A DNA stretch of 64,000 bases from Crossaster papposus (taxonomy: Eukaryota; Echinodermata; Asteroidea; Velatida; Solasteridae): positions 1 through 64,000 of the forward strand of contig JBAIAA010000455.1 in assembly GCA_037893245.1 (NCBI GenBank). The letters run 5' to 3'. The position numbers and the translations under genes were made by a program. Positions within the stretch are counted from its first letter, which is position 1. Each line of letters starts with the position of its first letter. The notes beneath the pieces are model-generated. The model was not told the origin of the DNA. It saw only the letters and a list, made by a program, of their open reading frames with translations, and searched no databases. This document shows, one piece after another, positions 11,401-22,200 of the stretch.

Positions 11401-13365
11401 GTGCAAGGTAAATTGAGACCTAGATTGATATACTGGAAAACTGTTTTGAAAGCAAGTGGTTTTATTGTTGACGTAATTGAGTCGGGTTACAAGGTACCGT
11501 TCATGTTCGATCCGCCCCCATTTTACGCCCCAAACAATCGATCCAGTTTAGAACACACGGGATTTGTCCAATCGGCTATCGTAGAATTGTTACGTAAGCG
11601 TTGCATAGCTGAAATCGACACGCCCCCATATTGTTGCAACCCATTAACAGTGGCAAAAGGGAAAAAGTTAAGGCTGGTATTAGACCTGCGTCACCCAAAC
11701 AAATTCGTATATAAAACCAAATTTAAGTACGAAGATTTGAAACATATCTCGCAAGTGCTAGACTACAATCAATATTACTTGAGTTTTGATTTAGAGTCCG
11801 GCTACCACCACGTCGACATATTCCCCCCGCACCAAAAATACTTTGGATTCTCTTGGCGCTTTGCAGACAATTCAACCCGTTATTTCATTTTTCGCGTCCT
11901 ACCGTTTGGATTATCATCGGCTTGCCACCTTTTCACAAAACTGACTAGGCCACTCATTTACCACTGGCGGTTACAGGGCATTCTTTCGTTCGCATACATT
12001 GACGACGGTTTAATTGTTTCCCCCAACTTGGAATCTGCATTACGTAACGCGCAGGTGGTTAAAAACACACTAACCCAGAGTGGCTTTGTTCTCTCTAAAA
12101 CCAAATGTTCTTGGCAACCCGCAACCAAAATAGAATTCCTGGGCATTTTAATCGACTCGATTTCAATGAATTTTTCCGTGCCATTCAAGAAAGCAGACAA
12201 GCTCAAGCATTCTATAGACCTCATACTGTCCACTCAATCTCGGGATAACCCAATTTACATAAGGTCTCTAGCCAGCATCACCGGTCAGATAATTTCTATG
12301 TCAATCGCCATCGGCCCCGTGGCCAGACTCATGACTCGCAACATGTATAGAACGATCGAAGCCAGATCCACATGGTTTGACTCTGGGCCGATTCCTTTTT
12401 GCGTAATTCAAGAATTGAAATTTTGGCATTCCAACGTTGATTCACTAAACGGGTTTTCTATCAAACATCAGCACACCCCCTCTCTTGCAATTTACTCGGA
12501 CGCGAGCGACACTGGCTACGGGGGCTACGTAGTCGGACATCCCGACTTAAAGGTACATGATACTTGGTCATCGAGTGAGCAGTCTAGAAGCTCCACATGG
12601 CGCGAGTTAGCCGCCGTATACAGAATGGCCCTAAACCTGCGCGAAGAACTATCCCATCAGAAAATCCGATGGTTCACGGACAATTCCAACGTCCCACGCA
12701 TTATGGCACATGGAAGCATGAAATCCGATTTGCATGATTTAGCGCTGTCCATTTTTAAACTGTCGATGAAATACGATTTCGTAATCTTTCCTGAATGGGT
12801 ACCAAGGAGTATGAATTCCATAGCCGACAGTATCAGTAGATTTTCTGACTATGATGACTGGTCAATCGACCAGTCCAGTTTTTACCTTGTCAACAAATTA
12901 TGGGGGCCCCACACGATCGATAGATTTGCTTCCCCAGCCACCCGCAAATTGCATAAGTTCAATTCTAGATTTTGGTGTAGTGGGACCGACGGTATGGACG
13001 CTTTCTGTCAACCGTGGTCGAATGACAATAACTACTTGTGTCCCCCAGTAAACCTAATCGTTCCCACTATCAAGTATCTTGAGAAGTCGAAGGGCACCGG
13101 TACCTTGGTAATCCCCAAGTGGCCCTCCGCATATTTCTGGCCTTTCATTTGTCCAGACGGTTGTCATTTCAACACTTCAATTGTAGATTGGCGCTTGCTA
13201 CAAATCTCGTTCACTCCTCCCCCAATACAGGTTAGCAGTATTTTTAATCAATCGCCTACGTTCTTGTCTTTAGCACTGCGGATCGACCATAAACAACCCC
13301 TAAGGAGATCTAATAAAGATTTTTGCTCGTCCAGTCTCGGCTATTGCCACAAGTGCCTAAAGTAG
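11401..13365 (+). CDS. pol: Reverse transcriptase - RNase H protein of the YR retrotransposon
   Basis: The open frame extends upstream of 11401 over the gag stop. 11401 (GTG) is only a convenient first codon, because no ATG lies nearby. RT occupies roughly residues 60-260, with LDLRHPNK, the fingers/palm segment FDLESGYHH, VLPFGLSSA and the catalytic box YIDD at residues 199-202. RNase H follows, with acidic residues at D367 (YSDAS), E402 (WRELA) and D427 (TDNSN). The C-terminal region (about 490-600: DRFASPATRKLHKF, then PKWPSAYFWPF) is the extension usually seen after RNase H in DIRS-like elements. No methyltransferase domain is apparent. It synthesises element cDNA. Intact to the stop. Confidence 0.88.
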   Translation: MQGKLRPRLIYWKTVLKASGFIVDVIESGYKVPFMFDPPPFYAPNNRSSLEHTGFVQSAIVELLRKRCIAEIDTPPYCCNPLTVAKGKKLRLVLDLRHPNKFVYKTKFKYEDLKHISQVLDYNQYYLSFDLESGYHHVDIFPPHQKYFGFSWRFADNSTRYFIFRVLPFGLSSACHLFTKLTRPLIYHWRLQGILSFAYIDDGLIVSPNLESALRNAQVVKNTLTQSGFVLSKTKCSWQPATKIEFLGILIDSISMNFSVPFKKADKLKHSIDLILSTQSRDNPIYIRSLASITGQIISMSIAIGPVARLMTRNMYRTIEARSTWFDSGPIPFCVIQELKFWHSNVDSLNGFSIKHQHTPSLAIYSDASDTGYGGYVVGHPDLKVHDTWSSSEQSRSSTWRELAAVYRMALNLREELSHQKIRWFTDNSNVPRIMAHGSMKSDLHDLALSIFKLSMKYDFVIFPEWVPRSMNSIADSISRFSDYDDWSIDQSSFYLVNKLWGPHTIDRFASPATRKLHKFNSRFWCSGTDGMDAFCQPWSNDNNYLCPPVNLIVPTIKYLEKSKGTGTLVIPKWPSAYFWPFICPDGCHFNTSIVDWRLLQISFTPPPIQVSSIFNQSPTFLSLALRIDHKQPLRRSNKDFCSSSLGYCHKCLK

Positions 13366-13410
13366 GTAAGATGCATACATTTCCAGGCATATTAAAGCCT
13401 CGATATCCGC

Positions 13411-13786
13411 GGGCGATTTGAAGCCCCTTTTGTAGTGTTGGGCGATTTGAAGCCCCTTTTGTAGTGTTGGGCGATTTGAAGCCCCTTTTGTATAGTGTTG
13501 GGCGATTTGAAGCCCCTTTTGTATAGTGTTGGGCGATTTGAAGCCCCTTTTGTATAGTGTTGGGCGATTTGAAGCCCCTTTTGTAGTGTTGGGCGATTTG
13601 AAGCCCCTTTTGTAGTGTTGGGCGATTTGAAGCCCCTTTTGTAGTGTTGGGCGATTTGAAGCCCCCTTTTTGTAGTGTTGGGCGATTTGAAGCCCCCTTT
13701 TTGTAGTGTTGGGCGATTTGAAGCCCCTTTTGTAGTGTTGGGCGATTTGAAGCCCCTTTTGTAGTGTTGGGCGATTTGAAGCCCCT
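13411..13786. repeat. 29-31-bp tandem repeat inside the retroelement, 13 copies
   Basis: Thirteen copies of GGGCGATTTGAAGCCCC plus a spacer ttttgtagtgtt, which varies as tttttgt or tgtatagt. Each core can form a short GGGC/GCCC hairpin. The array sits between the RT/RNase H stop and B1, with a 22-A run at 13865-13886 just downstream. Confidence 0.95.
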
Positions 13787-13914
13787 AATACTTCAGAAAT
13801 TGAGAATTTAAGCTTCCGCCGATTTAGGCAACGATTGTTTAATATAGTTACGGCATTACTAGTTAAAAAAAAAAAAAAAAAAAAAACCTCTTCCCCTTTC
13901 TTTTGCGCCTCTCT

Positions 13915-14212
13915 AAGCAAGGTGTACCAGCGTGCACACTGCCAAATTGTTCACCAAAGTCAAACACTCTTGTCCGAGTATTTCTTGTATTATATTATAT
14001 TTCTTATATTATGTTTTCTAATAAGGTAGAATTAGAAAAGAAATTAGCTTTCTTACGGAAGTATGTAGAAAGAAAGTGAAATTTCTTTTCGTTTTCGAAC
14101 GACAGGTGCAAGTGTCTCCACACTTGCATACCTGTGGTTACGTAACCACCAGCATATAAGCTGAGCGCTTACAGCGATAGCGCACTCTCGTTCACGCATC
14201 GGTACAGCCTTT
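13915..14212 (+). repeat. Internal B1-A2 junction of the split direct repeats
   Basis: B1 (13915-14075) matches B2 at 15832-15992, and A2 (14074-14212) matches A1 at 10519-10657. They share two A at the joint. This B-A order is what a circularised intermediate would show at its closure and is the hallmark of split-repeat YR elements. Confidence 0.92.
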
Positions 14213-14564
14213 CCCTTCCCAATCATTCCCGCCCTTTATTATTAACAATAAATAAATATATACATGTATAAATCTTCAATGAATATTCGGTTCAGGGGGA
14301 GTACGCCTCCGCCGACCGCCCAGGACGTACCCACGTTTCCTCCACCGGGGTTTTTTCGTGGCCACTGAGCACTGGCGATTCATCATCAGGCTGGTGGTCG
14401 ACACCGAATATCATTGTATTAAACGTTTTTTAAAGGTTTTTCTCCAGTTACTTACTTTGTATACTTCATTCTCTGCCAGTCGCAGAGCACTATTATTAGT
14501 CGAGCAACATTTATGCTAGTTTATAATGTTCTAATGCAACAACCGAGTCGTTAAGAAATTAATT

Positions 14565-15683
14565 ATGCATTTGTGCACGTTATGCAAATTCTTGGCAAAG
14601 AGTGCCAGGTTGTTTTGGGGACCGCCTTTTAATTTGTCACCAGGCAAATCCCTTGCAGTTGTTAATTGTTGTATTTTCCTTTTAACAGAAATATGGACAT
14701 CTGCGGAGAACAGTATAACAGATCCTGACGTAAAAGCTTTAGCAAGTCACACTTTACCTCGCCTGCTTTTATCCGCTAAGGCAACGTCCACAACTCGTAA
14801 ATATCGAGCGATTTGGAAAAGATGGCTTATCTGGGCAAAGTCAAAACGAGGAATACGGGTTTTTCCGGTTGAACCTTATCAATTTTCCCTTTACCTGTGT
14901 CATCTCGCCACCACCTCTGGAGGAAAGACAGTTGGCGACGCCACCGCTGCAGCAGTGAAGTGGGTTCACAACTTGGCCGGCCTGAGTTCACCAACGGACA
15001 ACTCCATGGTCAAAAATGCACTTCAAGGCTACAGACGCCTGACGGCAACTCCAACCGTTCGGAAAGAGCCAATAACACCTGACATTTTAAAGAAGCTGTT
15101 GGCAACACACGGGCACGCTCATGCGACCCTGGCAGATCTCCGTTTGCTCTTTGTATGCTTTATCAGCTACGCCGGATTTTTAAGATTCGACGACATTAAT
15201 AACATTAGACGCAGAGACTGCACCTTCACCGCAGACCGGCTTATTATACACTTGGTTAAAAGCAAAACGGATCAGTTTCGTCAAGGAAATGACGTAACCA
15301 TAGCTAAAACTCTTAAACCAACGTGCCCAGTCACAGTAGCTCGCCGCTACCTCGACGCTTTAGGCGATCCTCCCAACTCGGAGTCACCCGTTCTTAGAAC
15401 TTTGACGGCCACAAAAACCGGTCTCGTTGCTACATCAAAGAAGCTAAGCTACACCAGGACACGAGAGATCGTCCTAGAAGCCCTCAAACCGATAGTCCCC
15501 GACGTCTCAATCTACGGCCTACATAGTCTGAGGTCGGGTGGTGCCACGGCAGCGAGTAACGCATGCGTTTCCCCTTTCCTAGTTGCGCAACATGGCAGAC
15601 GGAAAACGGAGAAAGCCCGCAACGCCTACATCAAATCAGACCCATTCCTTAAGCTTATACCTTCCAAATCACTCGATATTTGA
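14565..15683 (+). CDS. Tyrosine recombinase (integrase) of the YR retrotransposon
   Basis: 372 codons from ATG 14565. The catalytic pattern of the lambda-integrase superfamily is present: R207 (AGFLRFDD), H320-xx-R323 (LHSLRSGG), H343 (QHGRRK) and nucleophile Y355 (NAYIKSD). The N-terminal part (about residues 55-170: KYRAIWKRWLIWAK, VGDATAAAVKWVHNL) resembles the core-binding SAM-like domain. The first ~40 codons look unlike the family, and a 3'-splice-like ttttccttttaacag precedes the conserved part, so the real N-terminus could be spliced. The protein would insert the circular cDNA without target duplication. The gene lies between A2 and B2, on the same strand as RT. Confidence 0.87.
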   Translation: MHLCTLCKFLAKSARLFWGPPFNLSPGKSLAVVNCCIFLLTEIWTSAENSITDPDVKALASHTLPRLLLSAKATSTTRKYRAIWKRWLIWAKSKRGIRVFPVEPYQFSLYLCHLATTSGGKTVGDATAAAVKWVHNLAGLSSPTDNSMVKNALQGYRRLTATPTVRKEPITPDILKKLLATHGHAHATLADLRLLFVCFISYAGFLRFDDINNIRRRDCTFTADRLIIHLVKSKTDQFRQGNDVTIAKTLKPTCPVTVARRYLDALGDPPNSESPVLRTLTATKTGLVATSKKLSYTRTREIVLEALKPIVPDVSIYGLHSLRSGGATAASNACVSPFLVAQHGRRKTEKARNAYIKSDPFLKLIPSKSLDI

Positions 15684-15831
15684 GTTCGCTTTGATTAGCT
15701 TAATTAATAAGACCTGCCTGTATACAAAATCGTCGCATTTTAGTGACCTTTTGGGGGCACGAGCACTAGAAGTGTAAACATGACGCATGTATAAACGAAT
15801 TTAAACAGTTATTGTTCAATAAACGAACAAA

Positions 15832-15992
15832 AAGCAAGGTGTACCAGCGTGCACACTGCCAAATTGTTCACCAAAGTCAAACACTCTTGTCCGAGTATTT
15901 CTTGTATTATATTATATTTCTTATATTATGTTTTCTAATAAGGTAGAATTAGAAAAGAAATTAGCTTTCTTACGGAAGTATGTAGAAAGAAA
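15832..15992 (+). repeat. Split direct repeat B2
   Basis: 161 bp matching B1 (13915-14075). It marks the right end of the element. A few bases of similarity (gaa/aga) at both outer ends fit YR-mediated insertion at a short shared core. Confidence 0.9.
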
Positions 15993-17609
15993 TGCCCACT
16001 TCGTTGCCCTCGATGAAAATTGGCCAATCAGATTAATCTATCTTTGTGCAATAAAAACGCAAGCACCCCCCCCCCCCCCTCCTACTTTTTTTTTGTTTGA
16101 CATCGGCGACTTGATTTCAGTGGAAGTGCGTCCATTTCCAGCAACCATTGTGTTCATATATTTTTTCTTTTGTCGACATTGTTCTCGGCGATTAACGACA
16201 GTCCAGCGCTAGACGTGGATAAGCATGATAATTATAACGCTGACCGGTCACTGCAAAGTGTAAAAACATCGGGAACTAGTTAAGCTACGAAATACTACAT
16301 GTAATTATCGTCTCCAAAGCAGGCATGTGAAATGTCCGTGCCGCGCTTATAATTTCCCAACTCCGTTTTTTTTCTTCGGTTTTGTTTTTTTCAATATCCT
16401 CGCACGTTTGACATGCAGTTTTGTCAAGTCGGAAAAAAATCAAACCGTGATCTTAGTCCACTATCGTTGCTTTACGCATAGAGCTAAGCCCCCCCCCCCC
16501 TCATACCCAAAATAATTACATTGAACTTGCAATGATAAAGCGAGCAACGAACAGGGACGAGGTGGTGCTAAGAATACAAAGTAGTCTGGCTCCACTTGTT
16601 TGATATCGTGTTACAGCATCTGTAATAAGTCCAGTCTCCAAGCAAATACTGTAGCAAAAGCATATTGTTTTTGCGAATGAAAAAATAACATCCGTGGCAG
16701 GTGCGTGCATTATGCTTGGGAATATTCCTTCCTCCCTAGCCCTCCATGGTTTGTGTCGTCATGTGTGAGTAAAACTGGGCCTTACGACTTTTGTTCAAAA
16801 ATTGTTTGAAGAATTATTTTCACAAAAAACTCAGGAAAGATTTAAGGCAAAACAAAAAAAGATTTGGTAGAAAAAAATTGGGTCAGTCGATCCACATGAC
16901 ATTTTTGCCCTTTTTTTTTGAGGTGTATACATGTACACAGTATGTGAGGAACCATACAAGTTTAAGTGGTGCGCAATCAAAGTGTTTTGAGATGATTTTT
17001 GAGACATGTTTTATTACTGATGGTTAAACAGTTTGTGAGTTCTGTGACTGACATAACAAGGTATTGTAACGTTGCACTTCTCCACTCCGGCCCCAGGGTC
17101 ATCTGCTTGGCTTCCTACTGGATGTCAATGCAAAAGTCTTTATCAACTTTCCCATGGTTCGTTACAAAGACGTCCTTGAATGTGATCTTGAGATTAACAG
17201 GCAAAAATGTGCTCTTTGTTTTTGAAAAATGTCAACATTCGCTGAGGTCTATGCCGTAAAATGCTGTCATTTTGAAACGATACACGTACAGGTATTACAG
17301 TCACTGAAAGGAAAACATGTGCGCCGCGGTACATGCATGACATTATAGACTTGACAATAGACTGGCCACACACGACATGTACACCCATATACCGGTACCA
17401 CACACATCACAAGCACCATACACACAAAAATATGACCATACGTTACCTGACTGGAGTTTAAGTCTGCGGAACGTAGTGAGAATTTAAACTGTATAGCTGA
17501 CTAGCAGTGCAATATGCATGCATGCAATACAGTATGTCGACAAATTCTCCATTGTCGCCGTGCTGAGGGGAAGTTGGCCACGTTCGAACTTGGCTACGTC
17601 TGGAAATTG
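15993..17609. other. No gene recognised
   Basis: Intergenic, with poly-C runs near 16065-16080 and 16489-16500 and several T runs. Short frames show no recognisable domains. Confidence 0.5.
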
Positions 17610-17618
17610 CACGCAGGG

Positions 17619-18235
17619 TAGTCTTGATCCAAGACCAAGCTAGCCGTTTATTTGTTCCGCGGCGCGCCGTCCGTATATATCCGGGCTTATTGAGGGCGCC
17701 CTTAATTATCGTCACAGATTCCTTCCACTACATGTATCTTGGTCTTGGCGCAAGTGTCACGTGAACCCTGAAAATTCCGAGGACATTCCAAGCATAGCTC
17801 AAATTGCTACTCGTCCCTGCATGCGCGCTAAGTCGTTTTTGTTTAATGTAGTGTACGATTATTATAGTCTGGTTCCCAGACCAAATATTTCTGACTATTT
17901 GTGATTTTTCAGTTATTATTTAGCCGCCAATGTCACGTGACCCAAAACTGGATGAATTGCTTAACGTTCGCGATGTTCGAGTGTTTTCAGGTTTTTATAA
18001 AATAAAACTCGCATTGGCAAAAGTCAACACCAGACGAAATGCCTAATAATACCACAGTCATTGTAGTCATTGTGCTTTTTTTGGTAAGAGCCGTTAAAAT
18101 TTGAATTGTTGCGCCAAGACCAAGATAGTGGAAGAAATCTGGCAATAAATAAGGGCGCCCTCAATAAGCCCGGATATATACGGACGGCGCGCCGCGGAAC
18201 AAATAAACGGCTAGCTAGGTCTTGGATCAAGACTA
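17619..18235. mobile_element. Foldback (MULE-like) element with 9-bp TSD
   Basis: Long inverted arms (about 17619-17755 and 18105-18235) start TAGTCTTGATCCAAGACC at each end. The identical 9-mer CACGCAGGG flanks the element at 17610-17618 and 18236-18244. A 9-bp duplication with long terminal inverted repeats suggests a Mutator-like nonautonomous element. The central ~350 bp has no coding signal. Confidence 0.85.
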
Positions 18236-18409
18236 CACGCAGGGCTAAGTAAGCGGTTGTATCAACTAACTCTGTGTGTTATTCTCAATGTTGTTCTTCC
18301 ATTACGTAGCCAACAATTTGGACGCAACTGGTACCTTGGCTTTGAGAAATGTTACGCTCTTGTCCCAACTACATGCAAGTCCCAACGTGTTTTTTACACT
18401 GTATACTCT

Positions 18410-18570
18410 GTGTTGTCCTGCTAGAAAGCAGGAGGTCGTGGGTTCGAGTCAGTGTGACTGTGTGTGTTCGTTTAGCTCACCCGAGTCGACACAAGTAAAG
18501 TCACTTGGGTTAGCCGCGAGAACTGTGCTAAACGAACGCTCAAACCCGGGCCATTATGATCCTCACGTGA
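18410..18570. repeat. Diverged tRNA-like and TIR-element fragments
   Basis: GTGGGTTCGAGTC near 18437-18449 is B-box-like. It is followed by gttcgtttagctcacccgag and, inverted, gctaaacgaacgctc, the same termini as the small element at 23,700-23,838. Confidence 0.5.
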
Positions 18571-18767
18571 TGCTCAAATTTTGTGAAAAGGTGTTAACAT
18601 TTTGTGAAACAGTGTGAAAATGGTTTGTAAGTGTGAAAACAGTGTGTGAAAAGGTGTGACAATTTGGTGAAAACGGTTTTCCACTTGAGAAAAAGTGTGA
18701 AAAAAAGTGAAAAGTATTTCCCATTCTAAGGTTAACTTACATAAAAAAACATAATATGTTTGTATGT

Positions 18768-18927
18768 TAAAGAAGGTTGACAACTTCGGTTAGATAGAGG
18801 CTAGTCGAGCTTTATTCTAGATGACACGAGCATGAATAGTTACATGTGAGCAGCCATGTTATAAGGTGATGCATTATGGGAAGTAAACATTAGACTTGAG
18901 TCAGTCTACTAATGGCATACCGCTACA
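18768..18927 (-). repeat. 3' LTR of the Ty3/gypsy element
   Basis: 160 bp, identical to the other LTR by eye. TSD TATGT lies immediately outside. Confidence 0.95.
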
Positions 18928-18938
18928 TCCTCTCTTCT
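18928..18938 (-). promoter_or_regulatory. Polypurine tract
   Basis: On the minus strand, AGAAGAGAGGA lies directly before the TG of the 3' LTR, where plus-strand DNA synthesis would be primed. Confidence 0.8.
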
Positions 18939-19289
18939 AAGTTTTGTTATAGAACTTGAATAAACAAACAGCTTTGGGTAGAAAATGAACGTATTCTGAG
19001 TTTATGAATTGGTGTCTGCTGATTTATAGTCCGAGTGCTTCATCGAGTTATTTTAACTTATAACAAATTTTAAAGAAAAACTTTGTATGTAAATGTTATA
19101 AAATAAACGATGAATCGTCCTTTCTTTCGAAAACAAATTAAAAAAAACTTTGCCTAGAGTATGCAAACTGTTTACCAAAAAATATTTAAAAAATCCGGTA
19201 GTCAGGGATAGTTCAAAGTTATTAGCGGGAAATCAGGATCAACGGCACAAATCGAGTGTGGGCAAAGCAATAACAGTTACACAAAACTG

Positions 19290-22200
19290 TCAAGTGTATC
19301 TAGGGTTCGGCTTTGAGATGCGACCAGAGCGGGTCATGGCGGGCTGTGGTGTAGGTGCTTGGGCGATGGCGGGTTGTGGTGGAGGGGCTTGGGCGATGGC
19401 GGGTTGTGGTAGAGGTTCCTGCGAAGGCATGTGGAAGTCGGGCAACTGCTGTTGTTGTGGGAGTGGTTCAGAGACGGGTAAGAGGTGCCTCCGGTTTCGG
19501 CGATAAAGCTTGCCTTGGGCATTGACGATGTAGGATCTGGGGTTGCCAGAATGCCTTTGGACAATGCCAAGCTGATCGTGTCCTTTGGGTGATTGGAGAC
19601 GAACAACTTGTCCTGGGTTCAGTGGTCGGAGGGGTTTGGCGGATTTGTCGTATGAAGACTTCTGCTGCTGGAGTCGCTTTCGTAACTGCGCTGTGACGCG
19701 TGTGTAGACGGTGGGTTTAAGGAGTGGCGCCGAGGTGGGGATGGTTGTTCGAAGACGCCGTGACATGAGACGTTGGGAAGGTGAGCCAAGTTGAGGGTTG
19801 GTTGGGACGTTGCGAATGTTTAGCAAATTTCGGTGAAGGTCGGATCCTTCGCGTTTTGTCTTCCCTAGGAGTAGTTTGGCGCGCTTGACAGAGCTTTCTG
19901 CAAGTCCATTGGACTGAGGGTAGTAGGGACTACTTGTTGTATGCTGGAAACCCCATGACTGTGCAAACTGTTTGAAGTCGAAGCAATCAAATTGTCGTGC
20001 GTTGTCACTGATGACGATGCGGGGAATTCCGTGGATGGAAAATTGTCTCTTGAGTACCTCAATGACTGTGGAGGCACAGGTGTTGTCGAGCGAGGCGAAG
20101 TCAAACCAGCCAGAGTATGCGTCGCCAAGGGCTAGGTAGTCCATGTCGTTCCAATGGAATAGGTCGACACCGATAAGTTCCCAGGGGAGACTGGGTGGTG
20201 GGTAGCTTTTCAATGGTTCTTTCTGTTGGTGGGCTTTGGTAGCATTGCAAACTGTGCATCCAGAGACAGATTGTTCGATATCCATGCACATTGATGGCCA
20301 GTAAACTATATCCCTGGCTCTGCGTTTGGTAGCTTCGATACCTGGGTGACCTTCATGTAGTAATTTGGTGTATTCCGTACGCAGTAACTTGGGAATGATG
20401 GCCTTTTGTCCCTTCAAGATGATGCCACGTTCGAGAGTTAGTTCGTCTCTGAATGGGAAGTAGGGGCGAGCATCGGGTGGGGCATTGTTGGCGTTTGAAG
20501 GCCATCCGCGAGTGATGACATCCGTTAGCTGTTGCATGGCGGGGTCACAGGCGGTTGCTGCTTTGAGCTGTACAAGTCGTGTATCGGAGATTGGTAGGAG
20601 GGTCATGACTTCCAGGTCAAGGTTTTCGGTACCAGTTGTTGACATGGGAGCGCGTGACAAAGTGTCGGCAATAAAAAGTTCTTTCCCTTTCTTGTACACA
20701 AGGGTGATGTTATACTTTTGCAACCGAAGAAGCATGCGTTGAAGCCTGGCAGGGGCACTGAGCAGAGGCTTTTTGACGATGGTGACCAATGGCTGGTGAT
20801 CGGTTTCAACGATAATGTCTTTACCATATATGTAGTCATGGAACTTGGTGCAGGCAAACACAACGGCAAGCAGTTCTTTTTCAATCTGCGCATACCGTTG
20901 TTCGGTGTCGGTCATAGTGCGCGAAGCGTATGCGACAGGGTCGCCCTCTTGTAGGCAGGCTGCACCAAGGCCAAACCTTGATGCATCGCAGGTCACTGTG
21001 ACGGGCTTCTTGACATCAAAGTACTGGAGTGTCGGTGCATGAGCGATCTTGGCCTTGATTTCCAAAAATACTGCGTTGTGACAGTCCAACCAGCACCAAT
21101 GAACGTCATTATGTGTGAGCTCGCGTAGCGGGGCTGCTAAGTCGCTTAGATTCGGTATGAACTTGGCGAGGTATGTCACCATGCCGAGGAAGCGTTGTAG
21201 GGCAGTGACGTCCTGAGGTGGAGGCATGTCGTTAATAGCACTGACTTTGGCTGGATCGGGCCTAAGGCCAGTGTCGGTGAAGACGTGACCGACGGATGAC
21301 ACTCTTGTAAGACCAAATCGGCATTTCTGGGGGTTGAGACGCATGTTGATTTTGCGTATCCGATTAAGGACGGTTTTGAGGTTTTGATCATGTTCCTCTT
21401 TGGTACGTCCACCAACTAGAATGTCATCCACGATGATGGAGCATGGCAGATCAGCAAACAACTGCTCCATGGTTCTCTGGTATACATCAGAGGCAGAACA
21501 AATACCATAGGGCATGCGGAGATAACGGTATCTGCCGTGTGGCGTGCTAAATGTAGTCAGCAATGATGACTGATAATCGAGGGGAATCTGCCAGAAGGAG
21601 CATTTGGCATCAAGCACTGAGAAAACAGTGGCACCGTCCATCTGGGCGGCAACTTCCTCTACTGTTCGCGTAGGGTGGTGTGGGCGCTTTAGGGCTAGGT
21701 TAAGGTCACGAGGGTCGATGCATAAGCGAATTTCTTCGGTGTTTTTCTTATGAGTTGCGACCATAGAGGAAACCCAGTCCGTCGGTTCGGAGACTGGAGT
21801 GATCACACCGAGGGTGGTCATGCGCTTGAGTTCGGACTTGACCTTGTCTTGCATCGCTGCTGGGATGCGCCATGGGGGACGTACAACTGGTGTAGCATTA
21901 GGGTCGATGGTCATGGTGTAGGTGACAGGTAGTGACCCGAGGGAGCCGTCGAACAGGTCTTTGTAATCTTTGAAGATCTGTGTCGATGTTGTGTCAGTTG
22001 AGACGTGGTAGACCATGTTATTGACAGACAACAGGCCTAGGCGGAGGCAATCAGTCAATCCGAGTATAGCTTTCACTTGGGCATCAACAACGTGAAAGTC
22101 GATCATGTAATCAGTCTGTGATGATTCAATGCGGCATGGCAGTGTAGCTAGTCCATCTGTGTGGAGCTCGTTCCCTCCATAAGCTATGAGCGTGGTTGTC

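Larger units (their letters stand above)
10519..15992 (+). mobile_element. DIRS/Ngaro-type tyrosine-recombinase retrotransposon with split direct repeats
   Basis: A 5.47-kb element bounded by A1 (10519-10657) and B2 (15832-15992), with an internal B1-A2 junction (13915-14212). It carries gag, RT/RNase H and a tyrosine recombinase, all on the plus strand. There are no LTRs and no DDE integrase, which is diagnostic of YR retrotransposons; these integrate through a circular intermediate whose junction is B-A. A1/A2 (139 bp) and B1/B2 (161 bp) appear identical by eye, so insertion looks recent. The YR gene lies after B1A2, not next to RNase H. Confidence 0.9.

Noticed and set aside
11401..11403. 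GTG 11401 as the true start of the RT protein
   Set aside because: The frame is open upstream across the gag stop; frameshifting or reinitiation is more likely than a GTG start.
13357..13920. 187-codon minus-strand frame over the retroelement repeat
   Set aside because: Reads through the 29-31-bp array; repeated FKSPNT/QIAQHY peptides are repeat by-products.
19150..19506. Plus-strand frame opposite the gag-pol 3' end
   Set aside because: Shadow of the Pro/Gln repeat region of the minus-strand polyprotein.
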